This document shows positions 57,534 to 64,000 of a DNA stretch of 64,000 nt, piece after piece. Source of the DNA: Blepharisma stoltei. Lineage: Eukaryota > Ciliophora > Heterotrichea > Heterotrichida > Blepharismidae. Position 1 is the first letter of the stretch. Each line of letters begins with the position of its first letter. Below the pieces are notes generated by a model, which worked only from the letters and a program-made list of their open reading frames with translations, ran no database searches and was not told the origin of the DNA. The position numbers were made by a program, and so were the translations under genes. The DNA lies in contig CAJZBQ010000013.1 in NCBI GenBank assembly GCA_914767885.1, positions 682,001-746,000 of the forward strand. Direction: 5' to 3'.

Positions 57534-58747
57534 TTAAAGGGCAGTTGAGAACCCAACTCTTGAACCACCCATATCGAAGTGAGTGTAATAAGTTCTAATG
57601 AAAAGATCTCCAAGAATAAGTGTATCTTCCATGCCAAGACCTAACTTCCCACATTAAATAGAAAAAAATTCTGTTCCAATTAAAAGAGAGTTAAATAAGC
57701 AGCCAAAAATGCAAAATTTACCCATATATTGTTCCAATTAAAAGGGTAGAGTAAGTCATCAGCGTCCCATCCGTTGATGCATTGGTAGGTGTTTCCATTA
57801 GGGACTTGCCAGACGTAAGCGCTAGGAGGCATAGCATAAGTAATAGATCCGATCACAATGTTCACTGTTGGGAGTTTGGAAATGTTTGAGCAGTCTTCAG
57901 CAACAGTTCCAATTATGGCATTAATTTGGTTCACAATTTTAGGGCTTCCGACAAGGAGAGTGGTGCCAGTATCAACAATAGCTTTGAAGCCAGTTCCAGT
58001 GATAGCTTTTCCACCTACAGTAATGGCTCCCATCTGAATAAGCCACCATTCTTGTTTGTAAAGAGGGACGTAATTCCAGTCTCCTTTGGACAGGGTTGAG
58101 TTGAAGCCTCCTAAGGTAAGGACGCTTCCAGCTTGGTTTGCAGTCTTGGTGAGGTAAAATGCAAAGCTGTTGCTAACGAGTCCTTGGCTAGCTAAGTAAG
58201 TAAAGGCTGGTGGGGTTCCATCTTCAGCAATTGCTTGCCAGGCCATTCCGAGGATTCCGTCTGGTTTGCTCTCAATCCAGGTTGTGCCAGGAAGGTGAGT
58301 CATTTCTCCGAAGAGGACGTTTTTGACAGTGTAGCCACCCCAGGTCATGGTGTCTTGTGAAATGAAGCCAGTGCAGGCACCTTCTCCGTATTGAATGGAA
58401 ATAGCTGTTCCGTTCTTCACATAGGTGGAGGAGGCTGCTGAATTGAAAGTGTGATGCATGTAGCAGGCGAGGGAGGTGCATTTGGAAGATGGGACCCAGA
58501 GATTGGATGAGCCAGTGTCGTAAACGACTGTGAATGGTTGAGGAGGGGTTCCAAGGGCGACTGGGCCGTAGTATTGGGCATCCATGTAGTTGGTGACTGG
58601 AATTTGGTTTCCTTTTAAGAATTTTCTGAGCTTAAGAAAGTTGAAGTAAGCTAATTGCTCCTCTGGGGTGCTGTAAATTGGGGAGAGTGGAATATCAACT
58701 GCTCCGAGAGCAACGATGAAAAGGAGAGATATCGCTAAAACCTTCAT
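57534..58747 (-). CDS. pepsin-like aspartyl protease C
   Basis: About 368 aa. Signal peptide residues 1-16 (MKVLAISLLFIVALGA), propeptide, catalytic Asp77 in YDTGSSNLWVPSS, flap Tyr120 in IQYGEGACTGF, catalytic Asp259 in AIVDTGTTLL, and cysteines spaced as in pepsins. It has the least interrupted frame of the cluster, with one 110-bp IES (57642-57751) near the C-terminus; removal joins WDADDL to GLGMEDTLILGDL. Base composition is higher in G at third positions than in its neighbours, which may mean higher expression. Confidence 0.9.
57642..57751. mobile_element. 110-bp IES in protease C, related to family C
   Basis: On the minus strand it holds two direct copies of CTTTTAATTGGAACA, like the paired left tips of family C, but no right hairpin. 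TA-flanked; removal restores phase. It looks like a shortened family C element. Confidence 0.75.
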
Positions 58748-59208
58748 CTAAATATTATAAGTTCACCAGTGCCAAAATGGCAGCGTGTGAGGCAAATAAT
58801 TTCACCACTTAACAAGAAAGGTGGATAGATAAAGAGAAAATTAAGGTAATTAATTCTGAAGAAATTTAGGGGTATTTTTTAAGTTCGTAATCGATAATTA
58901 AAAGTTTATGGCTTCCCCTAAGAATGGACAATATTTTTGTTGATTATGGAATGGTTTTTTGAGTTTATTTTAGATTTTGAATTTACCAAATTTGCATTAT
59001 TTTGAAAGGAGCATTACTATATATTATCAATTTTATACGTTGTATATTGCAGCCTAAAATTTAATGAAGTTTACATATTAAAAACATTGAATATCTGTGA
59101 GAATGTTACGTAAAAACGGTTTTATCTCCAAAATTTTCTCGCTACTTCCAGAGCATTGATTTTCCTAATATTCATTACTGGAGCAAGAGAATTTTTTGCG
59201 TTTTTGCT
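58748..59208. other. intergenic upstream of protease C
   Basis: AT-rich; includes the promoter side of the gene. No element recognised until the family A MITE at 59209. Confidence 0.4.
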
Positions 59209-59599
59209 TACTCCCCCCCCCCCCTCCGTGAGCGAACAAAAAAATTTTGTTCGCTCACGGAGGGGGGTTAATTTTTTTTTTTAAAAAAAATTTATATATA
59301 AATTTTATAAAAAATATTTTTTTTCGAAAAATTTAAAAAAATCCTAATTTGCAAAAATTGGGAAGCAAATATTAATTTAATTTTTGCAAAATTTATGTTT
59401 TAAAACGCAATTTGTTTAAAATTAAACAGAATTAGCTCTAGATTTCATTATACTAATTATCACTTATATATCAAAATTTTTTTCCATTAAAATTTTTTCT
59501 ATTAAAAAAATTTTTGTTCACTCACGGAGGGTGGGTTTTTTGGTCAAAAAATGGCGATTTTTCTAATGGTTTTGTTCGCTCACGGAGGGGGGGGGGAGT
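59209..59599 (-). mobile_element. family A MITE, copy A4 (391 bp)
   Basis: A reverse-orientation copy nearly identical to A1, hairpin end first at 59210-59268, double tip at 59515-59598. TA at 59209 and 59600. It lies in intergenic DNA. Confidence 0.92.
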
Positions 59600-59820
59600 T
59601 AGAGTTTATGGAATGATTAATTTATTAACAGAACTGAATTAGAATGAAATAAAATGCATTTAGCAAATTTTCTTTTGATTTCTTATTTTCAGCCTAAAAA
59701 TATTTAGATTAATCTCTAATTTAATTTTATCTGAATGTATAAAATAAAGAATTTTATAGTTTCAGAACTACTTTTTCTAAATTTACTAATATTTTAACTT
59801 AATTAGAAATAAATTTAATG

Positions 59821-62742
59821 TTAATTTGCAGTTGAAAGTCCAATTCTCGAATTTCCCATATCAAAAAGAGTATAATATACCCTCATAAACACATCCCCAA
59901 GAATGATCGTGTTTGCATCTTCAGTACCTGAAAAATCTTCAGCTTCCCACCCATTCATGCACGAACTTCCTGATCCATTAACTCTCTCCCTTTAAATTGG
60001 AGCTAATAAAAAGGTAAAATTTCTATTTTTGGGTACTATAAGGCTTTGAATTTTTATTTTAATAGAAAAAATTTTTTAATTAGTTTTAGCCTAATTTAAC
60101 GAGAAAAGGTGCGAATTTTATTAAAACAATTTTCACGCTGCATCTATTAATTTAACTTTTAATATAATTTTTTTAAAAAAGCAATTAATCTCCGTTTAAA
60201 TTAGAGGTTAAATTTAAAACGGAGGAGTAAGTTACGTTAAGTTATTAATTAGCCATAAGAGGAATAACCACTGACCATTACCTTGTCTTGGGTCCAAAAA
60301 GTCAGTATCAATAGACCTCGGGAGTTCAAATATACGTACTTCCTATAAAAAAGTCTCATAAGTGGGCGAATTTACCACCAAGCTTGCAATTGGTCCTACC
60401 GAAATTTTTTTTTGTTGATCTAACTAAATTGTGAACTCAGCATCATATCACTCATAGATGAGCTATTAAAGGGAATTTTCTATAAAGAAATGAAAGCTTC
60501 ATTTGAATTCCCGATCTTAACCAAATCTCCAAGATCAGCGTTATGGGCAACTCCACCCTCTTAAATTGCCCAGATAGTTATGATAGAGATAAATTATGTG
60601 GTAGGCAAAATCTGTCTTGTCTAAAGGGAATATGAAAATCTCCAAGGACAAGCAAAAGTCTTCTTTGTCAGGCTTCCACAAGCCCGAAGGCCTACTGAAA
60701 AGCGACAAAAGCGCCAGAATTAAACTCGATAGGATAGGCCCTGCATGCTCCAAAGGGAATTCTCCTCAGAGTCTATCTTACGTCAAAGTCACCATTCTAT
60801 TCTCGTAATCTATAAAGTTAAAGTTGAAATTATAAAGCGATAAGTGGATAAACCATTAGCCTGCCTATCTGATGTAGCCCACATAACCTAAGAATTAGCT
60901 CCTAGGTTAGAGCCGCCTCTAGCGGATGCCCGTTAGTCCCGATATGCATAGACTAAGCGAGAAACAAAATCAATCTAGCCTATCTGGCAGAAACAGGGAA
61001 AACCTTTGACTCCCCCCCCATCCTTGATCGAACCATTGACTGTAAAAATTCCTAAAAATTGGGAAAATTAACCCCCATCCTTGATCGAACGATTTTCATA
61101 TCATGCAAATTTTTATATATATAAAAATATATAGTTATTGCCCGAGGATGGCGCTATCTTGTGCCATCCTCGGGCAATAACTATATTAGTTATCAAAAGC
61201 TTGGGAAGATATACATAATAAAGTTGTTTTCAGAGACTTTGAGACGACAAAAAGCTTCGGAATCACCGTGTGAAGTGATCCAGTCATCAACCTAGGCTTA
61301 AAACTCAATAATTTTAATAAAATAGAGATTTTTTAAAATTTAAAAAAATAAATTTAATTTAATAAGGAACAAATTAAATTTATACAGTTTAAAAGGGGTA
61401 ACTAATAAATCAAAATATTAAAATTGGTTTTTTAAAATTCATTCAATTTTTGCTGTAGAAATAATTATTAAATACTCTTAACCCTCTTATTTAAAAGTAA
61501 ATAAAAAAATAAATATATATATATTATTTTATATATAAAAATTTTTTTCCCAAAAATTTTTTTTTAACCCCCATCCTTGATCGAACGATGGCGAGTCGTT
61601 CGATCAAGGATGGGGAGGGAGTGAGAAAAAAAAATTTTCCCTCTTCAGTAGGCATCTACAAATGAAGGCCAACTTCAAAACGTAAAGAGGTACTATTTTC
61701 AGCTTCATCAGGACGGGTCCTACCTGCTCCATAGGACCTCATCTCTGAGTCCCTTCTGTCAGCATCACTATTTTATTTATCATGATTCATTAGGTATCTG
61801 CCAAACATATTGATTTGGAGTCAATACATAGCTAATCCCTCCTAGGACAATAGTCACATTTGGAAGTTTCGACAGATTTGAGCAATCTTGAGCCACAGTT
61901 GGAATCATTGCATTGATTTGGTTGACAATCACACTGTCCCCTACAAGCAAAGTTGTTCCACTATCAAGAATCCCTAGTATCCCACTTGCAGAAATCGCTT
62001 TTCCGTTTACGCTAATAGAATCTATGCTAATAGTCCACCAAATCTGTTTAGTGAGAGGAATATAATGCCAGTCACCTTTAGAAAGAGAAGGATTATAGCC
62101 ACCTAACGTAAGAGTGCTTCCAGACTGCCCAGAAACTTTTGATAAATAAAATGCAAAAGAGTTGTTTGATATCAAACCTTGGCTGTATAATAAAGTAAAA
62201 GGAGGAGGAAGGCTATATGCTGAAAGAGAGGGCCAAGCCATTCCTAAAGTTCCGTCTTCTTGGGAGTAAGACCATGAGGATCCTTGAAAACTTGTCATTT
62301 CTCCAAAGACAACTTTTTTAATTGAATATCCGCCCCAAATCAGGGTATCTTGAGAAAGAAAGCCGCTTACACTGCCTTGGCCATAGCCAATATAAAGCGA
62401 TGTGCCATTTTTTACATAAGTTGAAGAAGCAGCTGAGTTATAGGTATGATGGTTAAAGCAGTATAAAGACGTGCATTGGCTTGAAGGTACCCATAAGTTG
62501 GAGGAGCCTGTGTCGAAAGTAACTGTGAAAGGCTGTGGAGGAGTTCCAATTGATATAGGACCGTAATATTGGGCATCTAAATAGTTAGCGATAGGAACTC
62601 CAGATCCTTTAAGGATTCTTCTCAGCTGGACACGTTTAAAGTAGGCCAATTGCTTATCAGAGGTTTCATAGATAGGGTATAAAGGGATTTCAATGATCCC
62701 TAAAGCAGCGATAATAAGTAGTGATGATATCAAATAATTCAT
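59821..62742 (-). CDS. pepsin-like aspartyl protease D, split by a 1.8-kb composite insertion
   Basis: Signal peptide from the Met at 62740-62742 (MNYLISSLLIIAALG), first active site TFDTGSSNLWVPSS, flap IGYGQGSVSGF, second active site GILDSGTTLLVG (Asp-Ser-Gly). After QIPN the frame is interrupted from 59981 to 61782. The C-terminal exon gives [35 protein letters not shown] and TAA at 59821. The insertion plus one duplication is 1812 bp, a multiple of 3, so removal keeps frame. Catalytic residues are intact. Confidence 0.8.
59979..60227. mobile_element. family C MITE, copy C3 (249 bp)
   Basis: Starts TAACTCTCTCCCTTTAAATTGG and ends with a diverged hairpin (TCTCCGTTTAAATTAGAGG facing AATTTAAAACGGAGGAGTAA). 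Flanked by TA. Confidence 0.75.
61008..61622. mobile_element. family D MITE (about 615 bp)
   Basis: Left tip GACTCCCCCCCCATCCTTGATC, a second direct tip 60 bp in (CCCCCATCCTTGATCGAACG), AT-rich core, then the right hairpin of CATCCTTGATCGAACGAT facing TCGTTCGATCAAGGATG and GGGAGGGAGTGAG. Layout is as in families A and C with an unrelated tip. The flanking dinucleotides are TG/TG-like, not clear TA. It contains P5. Confidence 0.8.
61130..61185. mobile_element. P-class mini-palindrome P5 (56 bp)
   Basis: TATAGTTATTGCCC, GAGGATGGCGC, a short loop, GTGCCATCCTC, GGGCAATAACTATA. It has the same hairpin core as P2 and P4, inserted in the core of the family D MITE. Confidence 0.85.
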
Positions 62743-62760
62743 TTGATTATTAAAATTCAT

Positions 62761-63124
62761 AAAGATAACGACGGATGATTAGATTCTCCAACTAACAAAA
62801 TGGAGTTAATTGTGGCTCTTTTTATATAAATTCATGAGTTATGGCTATTTAGCCTTGGGTTTTCGATAAGCAATAAAAATTTTTGATTAAATATAATTCA
62901 AAATATTTTATTTATATTTTGATCTATTAAGCGTTGAATTATATTAGAATATAAAAGAAATCTTAAGGATTCAAAAGAAGTAGAAATAAAATCAGATTTT
63001 TGCCACTAAATAAGAGTGTATGCTATTTCTTCCTAGCAAATGCTGGTAATTTCGAATTTTTATTAATCCTCCTTAAATTTATGCTAATAATGAACGAAAT
63101 ATGCTATTCTTCATTCATTTTACA
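62761..63124. other. intergenic upstream of protease D
   Basis: AT-rich promoter-side sequence; nothing recognised. Confidence 0.4.
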
Positions 63125-63590
63125 CTTAAATAAAATGCTGGCTTATCCGGCCCATCCTTATCAAACACTCTCGGGGTTTTTTGAGTTTAAGAGGGACTGG
63201 TCTGGAAATTGTATCCGGGCAATTTTTTCCCACTAGTCTGGACACCACGACAGGTTTTTACTTCGATTCAGAGATGATTAGGCAAGAGTCCACATGAAAA
63301 CTCCATACTTATGGATGCGAAGGGCAATGGAGACCAGAAGGAGGATTCGGGGTCGCCTCCAGCCACCCATCTCCAGGTAGATGATGCCGACCGCTAGGAG
63401 TTTCCCGAAGGAAGTGCCTGGGCACGTCTCCCCAAGAGATGCTGAAGCCACCTCTTTTTGTAGCATTGCCAGAAAAGGGCGTAAGTGTAACCTGATGCTT
63501 AGGGCTGGAAACCTGAAGTCGGCCAAGGTGGAGAGGAGCTGAAATAAGCCCGAAAATCTATTCTAATTTTAATCTAATTTAATCATTTAT
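63125..63590 (+). mobile_element. probable R-class unit R8
   Basis: GC-richer block beginning AAATAAAATGCTGGCTTATCC and ending CTAATTTTAATCTAATTTAATC, the typical AT tail. No long ORF. No duplication could be assigned in the AT-rich flanks, so the limits are approximate. Confidence 0.45.
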
Positions 63591-63702
63591 TTTAGATATA
63601 GATGCTTACGTAGTTTCCATGATAATTCATTTTTTTGCATTCTTAGCTATATTAGAAGTCTCTTTATAATTAATCATAGGCTTAAAGCAAACTTTTCGTA
63701 GT

Positions 63703-64000
63703 ATAATAAGGATCCCCCCCCCCATTTGTCCAATTTTCTAGTCTTTTATCATTTGTCCATTTTTCTAGTTTTTTTTATAGGAATAAAAATTTTTTTAGGA
63801 CCTCATTTGTCCAATTTTCTAGTCAAAATTTTGATAGAGAAAAAAAAAAATTTCAGGACCTCAATTGTCTCATTTTCTAGTTTTTTTACAGTAAAACACT
63901 AAAATTTAGGACACTCGAAAAATCCAAAAATGACTAGAAAATGGGACAAATCATTTTTGACTAGATTTTGGGACAAATGAGGTCCTGAAAATTTTTTTTT
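63703..64000. mobile_element. G element, copy G2, cut by the window end
   Basis: Begins TAAGGATCCCCCCCCCCATTTG and follows G1 in reverse orientation, with the same CATTTGTCCAATTTTCTAG words and ACTAGAAAATGGGACAAATCA near the end. The right end lies outside the window. Confidence 0.8.

Larger units (their letters stand above)
59981..61782 (-). mobile_element. composite insertion in protease D (R10 with C3, D1, P5)
   Basis: A near-perfect 10-bp duplication, TGATTCATTA (61783) and TGATCCATTA (59971), flanks it. It includes two related R-class segments (61625-61775 and about 60236-60830, sharing GACTC(T/A)GAG and TGGAGCA words), a family C MITE, a family D MITE and a mini-palindrome. The conceptual peptides of the two R segments also correspond (EHAGPILSSL and EQVGPVLMKL). 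Confidence 0.7.

Overview
The window looks like germline (micronuclear) or soma-plus-eliminated-sequence DNA of a heterotrich ciliate close to Blepharisma. The sequence shows three reasons for this. TGA is read as tryptophan: aligned paralogues have TGA where the partner has TGG, and conserved Trp sites in eIF4E, SWI3, HOOK and the receptor genes are TGA, while TAA and TAG end genes. Introns are exactly 15 nt, GT...AG; five were found. Many coding regions are interrupted by TA-flanked insertions whose removal, leaving one TA, restores a single reading frame. The 15-nt introns, UGA=Trp and MITE-rich internal eliminated sequences (IESs) are established for Blepharisma; assigning this window to that genus is inference.

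Layout. 0.8-5.4 kb: two C2H2 zinc-finger paralogues, a decayed third copy, and AT-rich spacer. 5.5-9.5 kb: a DDX11/Chl1-type helicase broken by at least four insertions, then a SAXO-like axonemal protein. 9.9-23.2 kb: a compact housekeeping block with a HOOK-family protein, eIF4E, a trypsin-fold/Kelch fusion, a TMEM184-like membrane protein, adenylate kinase 7 (four IESs, one intron), SDHAF2, an EF-hand-like protein, a SWI3/SMARCC protein and a small glutaredoxin-like protein. 23.3-32.3 kb: three B-box/Kelch genes and SYS1. 32.8-41.5 kb: two tandem Venus-flytrap multi-TM receptors. 42.3-45.7 kb: a coiled-coil protein and an unrecognised 556-aa protein. 46-62.8 kb: a cluster of pepsin-like aspartyl proteases, including a segmental duplication that carries a degenerate copy, with a repeat-only stretch at 50.2-53.6 kb.

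Insertions fall into classes separated by their ends. (A, C, D) GC-tipped MITE families (CTCCGTGAGCGAAC, CCTTTAAATTGGAAC, CATCCTTGATCGAAC) share one unusual layout: a tip at the left end, often a second direct copy just inside, and a hairpin of the same tip at the right end. (G) Elements with TAAGGATCC ends. (P) Palindromes and long-inverted-repeat elements ending in TATAGnnnTT(T/G)CC. (R) GC-richer retroposon-like units that begin near an ATG, end in TTAA-rich tails and have 8-21 bp target-site duplications. Short anonymous IESs of 41-143 bp are also present. Insertions nest; in one protease copy a 70-bp IES has grown to about 2.25 kb. All family relationships were read by eye; no searches were run.
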